Positions 1 to 5,531 of a stretch of DNA of 5,531 nt are shown in pieces. Both the position numbers and the translations under genes were made by a program. Within the stretch, counting starts at the first letter, position 1. The number at the start of each line of letters is the position of its first letter. Under the pieces are notes generated by a model. It had not been told where the DNA came from. It did no database searches and saw only the letters and a program-made list of their open reading frames with translations. The stretch covers positions 1 through 5,531 of the forward strand of contig CANHYS010000192.1 in NCBI GenBank assembly GCA_947464585.1, given 5' to 3'. This stretch comes from Planctomycetaceae bacterium (GTDB taxonomy: Bacteria; Planctomycetota; Planctomycetia; Pirellulales; UBA1268).

Positions 1-1406
1 GCTACGCGAAGGTGTTTCAGAACCTCGACAATCACATCTCGCAGCGGGCGCACGACATCTACGACATCGAGAAGAGCCTGCTTCGCAACCTGCTGGGGCA
101 GCGGCGCGAGACGCTCGCCATGATCTCTCAGCCGGTGATCGTGCTGGCCCACAACCTCACTCCCAGCGAGACTGCCAACCTTGACCGGCGGTTCGTGCAG
201 GGCTTCGCCACGGAATTGGGCGGACCGGGCAGCCATACCGCGATCGTGGCGGAGGGGCTCGAAATCCCGGCGGTCGTAGGCATCGGCCCGTTTCTGGCAG
301 ACGTTTCCGGCGGCGAGCCGGTGATCCTCGACGGCAACCAGGGGATCGTGATCCTCCAGCCCGACGAGGAGACGATTGCCCGCTATCGGCTCGAGGTGGA
401 GGCAGCCCGCACCGTCGCGAAGAAGCTCGATCGGCTGCGGGATCTTCCCGCCGTGACCACCGACGGCGTGCGCATCCAGATCACGGGCAACATCGAGTTT
501 CCCAGCGAGGCCGAGCAGTGCCTGAGCCGGGGATGCGACGGCATCGGCCTGTACCGCACCGAGTTCCTCTACCTGACGAGCCGGCGCGAGCCGACCGAAG
601 AGGATCACTTCACTGCCTACCGTGACGTGGTGCAGGCGATGCCCGGCATGCCGGTCGTCATCCGCACACTCGACCTTGGCTCCGACAAGATGCTCACGGA
701 GACGAAGTCGGAGGAGGAGCGGAATCCCTGCCTCGGCCTCCGCAGCATCCGGCTCTCGTTGCGGCAGCTGCCGATGTTTCGCACGCAACTGCGGGCGATT
801 CTCCGGGCCAGTGCCCTGGGCGACGTGCGGGTGCTTTTCCCGCTCGTCTCCACGATCGTCGAGCTGCGTCAGGCCCGCATGGTTCTGGCGGACGTGATGG
901 AAGATTTGGCCGAGCACGGTATCGCGTTCAACGCGAAGATGCCGGTCGGCATGATGGTCGAGACACCCGCCGCCGTGATGATGCTCGACGCATTCATCAA
1001 GGAGGTCGACTTCGTCTCGATCGGCACCAACGACCTGATCCAGTACACGCTGGCGGTCGATCGGGGCAACAAGGAGGTCGCCGAACTCTACAACGCCTGC
1101 GATCCGGCGGTGCTGCGGCTCTTGCGCCGCACGCTGGATGTGGCGGCCGAGGCCGGCGTGCCGGCGACGTTATGTGGTCAGATGAGCGGCAGCGTGATGT
1201 ACACGCAGCTGCTTCTGGGATTGGGCCTGCGGCAGCTGAGCGTGCCGGCGAGCGCCATCCCCGAAGTGAAGCAGGTGGTCCGAAGTGTTTCGGCCGCTGA
1301 ATGCCGCGCGATAGCGGAAAAAGCGCTGACGATGGACGCCGCGCGGGAGGTGAAGGCCTACCTGCGTGACCAACTCCGTCGGCTGCTCGCGGAAACGATC
1401 GCGTAG
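1..1406 (+). CDS. ptsI: PTS enzyme I (phosphoenolpyruvate-protein phosphotransferase), 5' partial
   Basis: Cytoplasmic enzyme I takes phosphate from phosphoenolpyruvate onto a histidine and passes it to HPr, starting the sugar phosphotransferase relay. The reading frame is open to the left edge (first whole codon at 3), so the GTG at 12 is internal and the start is outside. Numbering visible residues from codon 3: the end of the HPr-binding helical domain (QRAHDIYDIEKSLLRNLLG, about 14-32); the phosphohistidine loop GGPGSHTAIVAE with His78 (234-236); then the PEP-binding barrel with Arg185 in GLYRTEFLYL, Arg221 in IRTLDLGSDK, NPCLGLRSIR, Glu320 in MMVETPAA, Asn343-Asp344 in SIGTNDLIQYTLAVDRGN and Cys391 in LCGQMSG (1173-1175). 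Spacings from the phosphohistidine match recalled E. coli EI (His189, Arg296, Arg332, Glu431, Asp455, Cys502), so about 111 residues are missing on the left and the full protein is about 578. The gene is intact in the window. ptsH or an EIIA gene could lie upstream, which cannot be seen. It stops 63 bases before rng, probably in one operon. Confidence 0.96.
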   Translation, partial: YAKVFQNLDNHISQRAHDIYDIEKSLLRNLLGQRRETLAMISQPVIVLAHNLTPSETANLDRRFVQGFATELGGPGSHTAIVAEGLEIPAVVGIGPFLADVSGGEPVILDGNQGIVILQPDEETIARYRLEVEAARTVAKKLDRLRDLPAVTTDGVRIQITGNIEFPSEAEQCLSRGCDGIGLYRTEFLYLTSRREPTEEDHFTAYRDVVQAMPGMPVVIRTLDLGSDKMLTETKSEEERNPCLGLRSIRLSLRQLPMFRTQLRAILRASALGDVRVLFPLVSTIVELRQARMVLADVMEDLAEHGIAFNAKMPVGMMVETPAAVMMLDAFIKEVDFVSIGTNDLIQYTLAVDRGNKEVAELYNACDPAVLRLLRRTLDVAAEAGVPATLCGQMSGSVMYTQLLLGLGLRQLSVPASAIPEVKQVVRSVSAAECRAIAEKALTMDAAREVKAYLRDQLRRLLAETIA

Positions 1407-1446
1407 CAGCGAGGCTGCCCACGCGACACCCTCCCTGCGGGGCGGG
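1406..1446 (+). promoter_or_regulatory. Two tandem hairpins in the ptsI-rng gap
   Basis: The 63-base gap carries two inverted repeats. The first is GCAGC-GAG-GCTGC at 1406-1418, which begins at the last base of the ptsI stop codon. The second is CCCTCCC-TGC-GGGG(C)GGG at 1429-1446, a GC-rich stem of about seven pairs including one G-T wobble and one bulged C. Neither is followed by a run of T, so a strong intrinsic terminator is unlikely. The second ends nine bases before the rng ribosome binding site. They could be partial attenuators, mRNA-processing or stability elements, or chance structure in GC-rich DNA. The pairing is seen directly; any role is inference. Confidence 0.35.
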
Positions 1447-1454
1447 AAGTCATC

Positions 1455-1461
1455 GAAAGGA
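1455..1461 (+). promoter_or_regulatory. Ribosome binding site of rng
   Basis: GAAAGGA lies eight bases upstream of the ATG at 1470, good Shine-Dalgarno spacing in an A-rich stretch. It selects this ATG over the in-frame ATG at 1482, whose nearest AGGA (1477-1480) is only one base away. Confidence 0.7.
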
Positions 1462-1469
1462 AAACAGGT

Positions 1470-3086
1470 ATGAAACAGGAAATGCTCATCAACGTGTCGC
1501 AGCCGGAAGAGTGCCGGATCGCGATCATGGAAGACGGCGTGCTGGAGGAGCTCTACGTGGAGCGGACCAGCCAGGACAACCTTGTTGGCAACATCTACAA
1601 GGGCCGCATCGTCAACATCGAGCCGAGCATCCAGGCGGCGTTTGTCGACTTCGGCGTGGGCCGCAACGGCTTCCTCCACATCAGCGACGTGGAGCCACAG
1701 TATTACCGGCAGGGCGGGCTCGATCCCGACAAGGCATTCGAGGCGGGAGAGGCCGGCAGCCGCGGTGCCGACATCGAGGAGACCGATGCAGACGGGCGAC
1801 CCAAGGCAGCCACGCGGCGGAAGCCCCGCCTGGGCGACCGGCCGCGGGTGAAGCCGCCCATCCAGGACGTGCTGCGGCGTGGCGACGAGGTGCTCGTCCA
1901 GGTGATCAAGGAGGGCTTCGGCACCAAGGGGCCCACGCTCTCCACCTATATCTCGATCCCGGGCCGCTACCTCGTGCTGATGCCACCGCTGGGCCGCGTG
2001 GGCGTGTCGAAGAAGATCGACGATGAACACGAGCGGCGGCTGCTCCGCGACATCATGCTCGAACTGCGTCCGCCGAAGGGTGTCGGGTTCGTCGTCCGCA
2101 CGGCAGGCACGGAGCGGACCAAGTCGGAGATGGCCCGCGACATGGCCTACCTGCTGCGACTCTGGAAATCGATCGTCCGACGGATGCGGAAGTATTCCGC
2201 TCCGATCGACATCTACCAGGAATCGGACATGATCATCCGCACGATCCGTGACATGTTCACGGAGGATGTGGGGCGGATCCTGATCGACGAGCCGGCAGCC
2301 TACGAACGGGCCCGGGAGTTTCTCGAACTGGTGATGCCGAAGTATGTGTCTCGGCTGCAGCTCTACGAAGGCAAGGAGCCGCTCTTTCACCGCTACGGTC
2401 TCGAGGAGGAGATCAGCCGCATCCACCAGCGGAAGGTGCCGCTCAAGGGTGGCGGTTCGATCGTGATCGACACCACCGAGGCGCTCGTGGCGATCGACGT
2501 CAACTCGGGCAGCTTCCGCACCGAGAAGTCGGCGGAGGAGAACGCCTACCAGATGAACCTGATCGCCGCGAAGGAGATCGCCCGGCAGCTGCGGCTCCGC
2601 GACCTGGGCGGCGTGATCGTCAACGACTTCATCGACATGCGGCGGGAGAAATACCGGCGTGGCGTCGAGAAGGCGCTGCACGATGCCATGAAGCGGGACC
2701 GCGCCCGCACGAAGATTCTGCGGACGAGCCCGTTCGGCCTGATCGAGATGACCCGGCAACGGATTCGGCCATCGCTTCGGAAGAGCATCTTCCGCGACTG
2801 CCCCACCTGCTCGGGCACTGGCATCGTGAAGACCGCCGAGAGCATGGCGATCGAGGTGATGCGCACGCTCCAACTCTCCGCAACGCGGGACGACATCGCG
2901 CGTCTCAACGTGACGGTGCACGACGAGGTGGCGACCTGGATCAACAACCGGAAGCGCCGGGAGATCGCCCAGTTCGAGGATGCCACGCACGTGCAACTGC
3001 ATGTGACGGGCAAGGAGAGTGCATCGCCCGAGCATCTCCTCATCGAGGCCTGGGATTCGAGCGGCCGTACCGTGCGGTTCCCGTAA
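1470..3086 (+). CDS. rng: Ribonuclease E/G family endoribonuclease (RNase G-like)
   Basis: Single-strand-specific endoribonuclease for mRNA decay and rRNA or tRNA processing; 538 residues. In order: an N-terminal RNase-H-like and S1 segment (NIYKGRIVNIEPSIQAAFVD at 41-60, GFLHISDV at 67-74, resuming at IQDVLRRGDEVLVQV 131-145); the 5'-monophosphate sensor pocket with Arg210-Thr211 in FVVRTAG; the DNase-I-like catalytic part with Asp343 and Asn345 in AIDVNSGSF and Asp386 in VNDFIDM (the magnesium ligands); and the zinc-link CPTCSGTG with Cys444 and Cys447 that joins subunits. Spacings (343 to 386, 386 to 444) equal those of recalled E. coli RNase E (303, 346, 404). Only about 90 residues follow the zinc-link, so the long RNase E degradosome scaffold is absent and the protein resembles RNase G (about 489 residues in E. 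coli). Most of the extra length is a charged insertion in the S1 domain (about 78-128). It probably shares a transcript with ptsI and precedes rplU, as in many bacteria. Confidence 0.96.
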   Translation: MKQEMLINVSQPEECRIAIMEDGVLEELYVERTSQDNLVGNIYKGRIVNIEPSIQAAFVDFGVGRNGFLHISDVEPQYYRQGGLDPDKAFEAGEAGSRGADIEETDADGRPKAATRRKPRLGDRPRVKPPIQDVLRRGDEVLVQVIKEGFGTKGPTLSTYISIPGRYLVLMPPLGRVGVSKKIDDEHERRLLRDIMLELRPPKGVGFVVRTAGTERTKSEMARDMAYLLRLWKSIVRRMRKYSAPIDIYQESDMIIRTIRDMFTEDVGRILIDEPAAYERAREFLELVMPKYVSRLQLYEGKEPLFHRYGLEEEISRIHQRKVPLKGGGSIVIDTTEALVAIDVNSGSFRTEKSAEENAYQMNLIAAKEIARQLRLRDLGGVIVNDFIDMRREKYRRGVEKALHDAMKRDRARTKILRTSPFGLIEMTRQRIRPSLRKSIFRDCPTCSGTGIVKTAESMAIEVMRTLQLSATRDDIARLNVTVHDEVATWINNRKRREIAQFEDATHVQLHVTGKESASPEHLLIEAWDSSGRTVRFP

Positions 3087-3101
3087 AAACCCATGTTTTT
3101 T
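3085..3101 (+). terminator. Weak candidate terminator after rng
   Basis: AAAAAC-CCAT-GTTTTTT overlaps the rng TAA stop. Six pairs, almost all A-T, are followed directly by a T run. The stem is too AT-rich to be a convincing intrinsic terminator, but it stands out as the only such tract in GC-rich surroundings and sits exactly at the gene end. Confidence 0.3.
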
Positions 3102-3109
3102 GGCCCCAC

Positions 3110-3138
3110 TCGACCCAGCGACCGTCCATTGCTAGGCT
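3110..3138 (+). promoter_or_regulatory. Candidate sigma-70-type promoter for rplU
   Basis: TCGACC (3110-3115; four of six match TTGACA) lies 17 bases before TAGGCT (3133-3138; TA...T of TATAAT kept). The upstream TGC at 3130-3132 makes an extended -10 element. Transcription would start near 3145, leaving a leader of about 80 bases. This fits separate high-level expression of the ribosomal gene. The -10 is imperfect, and read-through from rng remains possible. Confidence 0.4.
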
Positions 3139-3144
3139 AAGAGG

Positions 3145-3227
3145 CTCGAAAAAAGACCCGTTTCGGGCAGTCAGTTCGTGTCGTCACCCGACCCCTTTTC
3201 CTTCGTCCTTTCACAGCGGTAACCACC
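3145..3227 (+). promoter_or_regulatory. rplU 5' leader, pyrimidine-rich, no Shine-Dalgarno
   Basis: The presumed leader holds a small hairpin CCCG-TTT-CGGG (3157-3167), a possible GTCG-TCACC-CGAC stem (3180-3192) and a long C/T-rich stretch (about 3187-3212). The last 15 bases before the ATG (GCGGTAACCACC and neighbours) contain no GGAGG-like sequence. Initiation may rely on an unstructured start region or ribosomal protein S1. Ribosomal protein leaders are often autoregulatory, but no known L21-leader structure is recognised here. Confidence 0.35.
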
Positions 3228-3602
3228 ATGGCCAAGTCTGCTTCGACCAGTGCTCCCTCGACGTCTGCCTCCAGCATGGCGGACGCCGGCCATCACTACG
3301 CCATCGTCGTCGACGGCGGTCGGCAGTATCGCGTCAGCGAGGGCGAGGTGCTCGACATCGACTTCCGCCACCTGCCGGCTGGCAGTGAGGTGGTCTTCGA
3401 CGAGGTTTTGGCTGTGAGCAAGGCTGGTGTGCTGACGCTCGGTGCTCCGGTTGTGAAGGGTGCGAAGGTGAAGGCCGAGGTGGTCGGGGTCGTGCAGGGC
3501 AAGAAGATCTACGTGCAGAAGTTCGCCCGTCGCAAGAATTACCGCCGTCGCACAGGCCATCGTTCGATCTCGACGACGGTCCGCATCGCGTCTATCGGCT
3601 GA
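3228..3602 (+). CDS. rplU: 50S ribosomal protein L21
   Basis: Large-subunit ribosomal protein that binds 23S rRNA; 124 residues. The L21 fold is clear from HYAIVVDGGRQYRVSEGEVL (about 22-41), GSEVVFDEVLAV (52-63), GAPVVKGAKVKAEVV and the basic C-terminal signature KFARRKNYRRRTGHRS. The core is usually about 103 residues, so this form carries about 20 extra N-terminal residues, almost all Ser, Ala and Thr. The start could instead be the ATG at 3276 (Met17), which removes most of the extension; neither ATG has a Shine-Dalgarno sequence, and the first is chosen because the frame is open and it follows the likely promoter. Codons use more GCT, GGT and GTT than the neighbours, consistent with high expression. 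rng is upstream, as in many genomes, but rpmA (L27), usually just downstream, is absent; a convergent gene follows instead. Confidence 0.95.
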   Translation: MAKSASTSAPSTSASSMADAGHHYAIVVDGGRQYRVSEGEVLDIDFRHLPAGSEVVFDEVLAVSKAGVLTLGAPVVKGAKVKAEVVGVVQGKKIYVQKFARRKNYRRRTGHRSISTTVRIASIG

Positions 3603-3613
3603 CGCCGCTTCAC

Positions 3614-3643
3614 GGCAAGGCTCGGCATCGTGCCGACCTTGCC
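3614..3643 (+). terminator. Strong hairpin downstream of rplU, probable terminator
   Basis: GGCAAGG(C)TCGGCA, loop TCG, then TGCCGACCTTGCC gives 13 pairs with one bulged C at 3621, starting 11 bases after the rplU stop. Position and strength suggest the end of the rplU transcript. There is no T run (TTGGCC follows), so it may be a stability hairpin or a non-canonical terminator. Confidence 0.55.
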
Positions 3644-3646
3644 TTG

Positions 3647-3662
3647 GCCGACCTCCGTCGGC
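3647..3662. repeat. Small inverted repeat
   Basis: GCCGAC-CTCC-GTCGGC is a perfect six-pair stem with a four-base loop, three bases after the larger rplU hairpin and followed by TGGTTCTG. It may act with that hairpin at the transcript end. Short GC-rich stems arise easily by chance. Confidence 0.35.
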
Positions 3663-3674
3663 TGGTTCTGACCC

Positions 3675-3687
3675 GGCCCTCCGGGCC
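3675..3687. repeat. Small inverted repeat
   Basis: GGCCC-TCC-GGGCC is a perfect five-pair stem with a three-base loop between the convergent genes. It is weak evidence alone, noted because it is the third of four stems in a row. Confidence 0.25.
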
Positions 3688-3712
3688 TGGCGCTGGGTGT
3701 TCCTCCTCGTGG

Positions 3713-3733
3713 CAGCAAGTTTTCAACTTGCTG
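3713..3733. terminator. Perfect inverted repeat between convergent genes
   Basis: CAGCAAGTT, loop TTC, then AACTTGCTG forms a perfect nine-pair stem that reads almost the same on both strands. It lies 13 bases beyond the ubiD stop (on the - strand) and about 110 bases beyond the rplU stop, as expected for a bidirectional terminator. No long T run follows on either strand. It is more AT-rich than its surroundings, and its symmetry also fits one copy of a dispersed intergenic palindrome. Confidence 0.45.
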
Positions 3734-3746
3734 AATGCGGGTTGCC

Positions 3747-5531
3747 TCAGCTTCCGGCCAGAATCCCCGCCAGCGGGCCACCGCGACGGCAGAGATCGTC
3801 GACGCGGGCCGACACTGCCGCATCCTCCTCGACGGGCGGCGCGTGATGCGGCTTGAGCCGGGCATCGATCACGAGCGGCCCCCGGCAGCCCCAGTGCTTC
3901 TGGTGCACCGCCGCATCGACGCCGTGGACGTCGGCCGCGGGGTTTGATCGGGTGAACGTCAGCCAGAGGAAGTTTTCCAGGCTCGCCGCCGCGAAGTCGC
4001 TGTCATCGACGACCACGACCAGCGGCCAGGCACGCAGCGGATGTTCGGGAGCAATCGCCGCCGTCAGACGTTCGACGTCGGCCGACCACGGTGCGGCCGT
4101 GGCCGTCGCCCAGATGCTCTCGTCGTTTGGTGACTCAAGCCTGGGCCGTGGCTCGATCCGCGGCCCCTCGATCGCCACGATGCCGGGCAGGCAGACCCTT
4201 GGATTGCGGAAGCCGTCGGGCAGCGAGATGCCTGCCGCGAGGTCACGCGGCAGTGTGCGGATGGCCGGGCCGCGGGCCGCGACCACGAGTTTCGACCCGG
4301 CGTTGAAGCCGCTGCCGGAGTAATCGAGGGTGTCGATCGTGGTTTCGGTGTGGAAGTGGCAGTCGCGTCGCCAGTCGACCCGCTCGAGCAGGTGGGCGAG
4401 GAAGGGGGCCACGTCGTGGGCATCGAGGCCCGGAGCATCACCACCGCTCACGATGAAGAGATACTTGGCCAGTGAGAGTTGCCCCTGTCCGAGGATCGCG
4501 GAGGCCTGCGTGAGCAGTTCGGCGGGCCGGCCCGACCGCTTCCAGGGCATGTACCGCTCGCTGCCCACGGCGAGGAGCAGAGGGTGGACCCCCGAGGCGT
4601 CGACCGCATGCACGCTCGACACGCCGGGGAGGACGGTGGGGATCACGGGGCCGGTGAGTTCGTGCACGAGCCAGCCGAAGAGCGTGTCTTCCTGCGGGGG
4701 CCGGCCGACGACGGTCATCGGCCAGATCGCCCCGTCGCGATGCCAGACATGCTCGACCTGCATCACGGGAAAGTCGTGCCGCCGCGCGTAGTAGCCCAGA
4801 TGGTCGCCGAACGGTCCTTCCGGCTTGCTGGCTCCGGGCGAGATCGTGCCCTCGATGACGAAGTCGGCGTCGGCGTAGATCGCCGGACTGTGGCCGCGGG
4901 TGATCATCGGCAGCCGATGTCCGGCCAGCACGCCTGCGAAGGTCAGTTCGGAGAGACCCTCCGGCAGCGGCATCACGGCCGAGACGGCAAGCGCCGGCGA
5001 GCCGCCGACGAAGATCGCCACCCGGAGCGGTTCGTTCCGCTCGAGCGCCGCGGCATGATGGAGGCCGATGCCGCGGTGCAACTGGTAGTGGAGGCCGACC
5101 TCGTGGTCGGTTTCGTAGTCGTTGCCTGCGAGCTGCACCCTGTACATGCCGAGGTTCGACTTCACGAGCGCCCGCCTCGTGCCCGCGTGGCGCGGGTCCT
5201 CGGTGTAGACGGCCGGCAGCGTGATGAAAGGCCCGCCGTCTCCTGGCCAGCTCGTCACCTGCGGGAGGCGCGACAGCGGAATCTCATGAGCGAGCACAGG
5301 CCCCGACCGCACTCGCCGGGGCAGCATCGAGAGGGCATCGATCGGGCTTCGCCAGTATCGCCATGGCCGGGCCAACGCCTGTGTGGGATCGATCTTGAGT
5401 TCCACCAGCCGCTTCACGCGGTCGAGCGAGTCGGCGAAGATCCGTTCGATCCGCCGCTTCGTGCCGTAGAGATTGATGAGGATCGGGAAGGCCGAGCCCC
5501 GCGGATTCGTGAACAGGACGGCCGGACCCCC
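3747..5531 (-). CDS. ubiD: UbiD-family decarboxylase, long form, 5' partial
   Basis: Prenylated-FMN-dependent (de)carboxylase, the family that decarboxylates aromatic acids in ubiquinone or menaquinone synthesis. The frame is open to the right edge: GGPAVLFTNPRG and INLYGTKRRIER, upstream of the GTG at 5417, match the UbiD N-terminus, so that GTG is internal and the true start lies roughly 45 codons outside. Counting from the edge, visible residues include Asn126 and Arg131 in SNLGMYR, His152 in LHRG, Glu195 in SELTFAG, and Glu238 and Asp243 in PEGPFGDHLGYY. These correspond to E. coli UbiD Asn175, Arg180, the HRG loop, Glu241, Glu285 and Asp290 (metal, cofactor and acid/base residues), so it should be active. 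The visible 594 residues exceed E. coli UbiD (497). The extra ~170 at the C-terminus (VVVVDDSDF, WLTFTRSNPAAD, HWGCRGPLVIDAR) resemble a second UbiD C-terminal subdomain. The substrate is unknown; a menaquinone or futalosine-route step is only a guess. No UbiX partner is visible. The gene is convergent with rplU. Confidence 0.92.
   Translation of the reverse strand, partial: GGPAVLFTNPRGSAFPILINLYGTKRRIERIFADSLDRVKRLVELKIDPTQALARPWRYWRSPIDALSMLPRRVRSGPVLAHEIPLSRLPQVTSWPGDGGPFITLPAVYTEDPRHAGTRRALVKSNLGMYRVQLAGNDYETDHEVGLHYQLHRGIGLHHAAALERNEPLRVAIFVGGSPALAVSAVMPLPEGLSELTFAGVLAGHRLPMITRGHSPAIYADADFVIEGTISPGASKPEGPFGDHLGYYARRHDFPVMQVEHVWHRDGAIWPMTVVGRPPQEDTLFGWLVHELTGPVIPTVLPGVSSVHAVDASGVHPLLLAVGSERYMPWKRSGRPAELLTQASAILGQGQLSLAKYLFIVSGGDAPGLDAHDVAPFLAHLLERVDWRRDCHFHTETTIDTLDYSGSGFNAGSKLVVAARGPAIRTLPRDLAAGISLPDGFRNPRVCLPGIVAIEGPRIEPRPRLESPNDESIWATATAAPWSADVERLTAAIAPEHPLRAWPLVVVVDDSDFAAASLENFLWLTFTRSNPAADVHGVDAAVHQKHWGCRGPLVIDARLKPHHAPPVEEDAAVSARVDDLCRRGGPLAGILAGS

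Noticed and set aside
12..14. GTG as the start codon of ptsI.
   Set aside because: The protein would lack the first third of enzyme I up to the HPr-binding helices. The frame is open to the left edge, so the gene is cut by the window.
1170..1172. A rare TTA Leu codon next to the enzyme I active-site cysteine, as a possible tRNA-based control.
   Set aside because: One rare codon with nothing else pointing to bldA-like regulation; outside actinomycetes this has no established meaning.
1170..3035. A 621-codon open frame on the - strand antisense to rng and the end of ptsI.
   Set aside because: It is in codon register with the sense genes, so it closes only where the sense strand uses TTA, CTA or TCA, which are rare in GC-rich genes. 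It ends exactly at the single TTA Leu codon of ptsI (1170-1172). Its product is low-complexity His/Arg/Leu-rich and resembles no family.
3221..3231. ACCACCATGG at the rplU start resembles a eukaryotic Kozak sequence.
   Set aside because: Coincidence: all genes here are bacterial in type and architecture.
3644..3856. A + strand open frame of 70 codons spanning the rplU-ubiD gap.
   Set aside because: It starts at TTG inside a hairpin, has no ribosome binding site, runs into antisense ubiD and shows no recognisable motif.
3853..4323. A + strand open frame of 156 codons within ubiD.
   Set aside because: It lies opposite a well-conserved UbiD coding region, has a composition-driven sequence and no ribosome binding site, so it is a shadow frame.
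4575..4625. An apparent loss of UbiD catalytic glutamates in the LPGVSSVHAVDASG segment.
   Set aside because: This aligned the wrong E. coli region (FPEIVDFYLPPEG). The true acid/base residues lie in the PEGPYGD motif (Glu285 and Asp290 in E. coli), and the equivalent PEGPFGD is intact here.
5415..5417. GTG as the start codon of the UbiD gene.
   Set aside because: The frame stays open to the right edge and the upstream residues match the conserved UbiD N-terminus, so this GTG is an internal Val.

Overview
The window is GC-rich, densely coded and made of housekeeping genes. Four protein genes are supported: three on the + strand (end of ptsI, complete rng, complete rplU) and one on the - strand (ubiD-family decarboxylase, its start beyond the right edge). 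The long UbiD form, the ptsI-rng-rplU order and a ribosomal gene without a Shine-Dalgarno sequence would fit a Planctomycetota (Pirellulales-like) genome. That is a moderate-confidence inference from recalled family resemblance, not from a marker gene.

Layout. Positions 1-1406 hold the C-terminal ~80% of PTS enzyme I, with every catalytic residue present. A 63-base gap (1407-1469) with two small hairpins and a clear ribosome binding site leads into rng (1470-3086), an RNase E/G-family endoribonuclease of the short, RNase G-like type with a charged insertion inside its S1 domain. The next gap (3087-3227) holds a weak possible terminator, a plausible extended -10 promoter and an rplU leader with no Shine-Dalgarno sequence. 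rplU (3228-3602) encodes ribosomal protein L21 with a Ser/Ala-rich N-terminal extension. The usual partner rpmA (L27) is not next to it. Between the convergent stops of rplU and ubiD (3603-3746) lie four inverted repeats in about 120 bases, probably forming the transcription boundary. The rest (3747-5531, - strand) is the UbiD-family enzyme. It keeps the metal-binding, prenyl-FMN and acid/base residues, and its long C-terminal region looks like a second copy of the UbiD C-terminal subdomain.

How they relate. ptsI and rng are codirectional and close enough to share a transcript, while rplU seems to have its own promoter. The rng-rplU order repeats a pairing seen in many bacteria. The UbiD enzyme is an independent unit, probably in quinone or aromatic-acid metabolism.

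I found no mobile element, CRISPR array, tRNA, rRNA, toxin-antitoxin or defence locus, and no evidence of an undescribed multi-gene system. The points worth a second look are modest: the hairpin cluster, the duplicated UbiD module, the missing rpmA, the RNase G insertion and the two leader regions.
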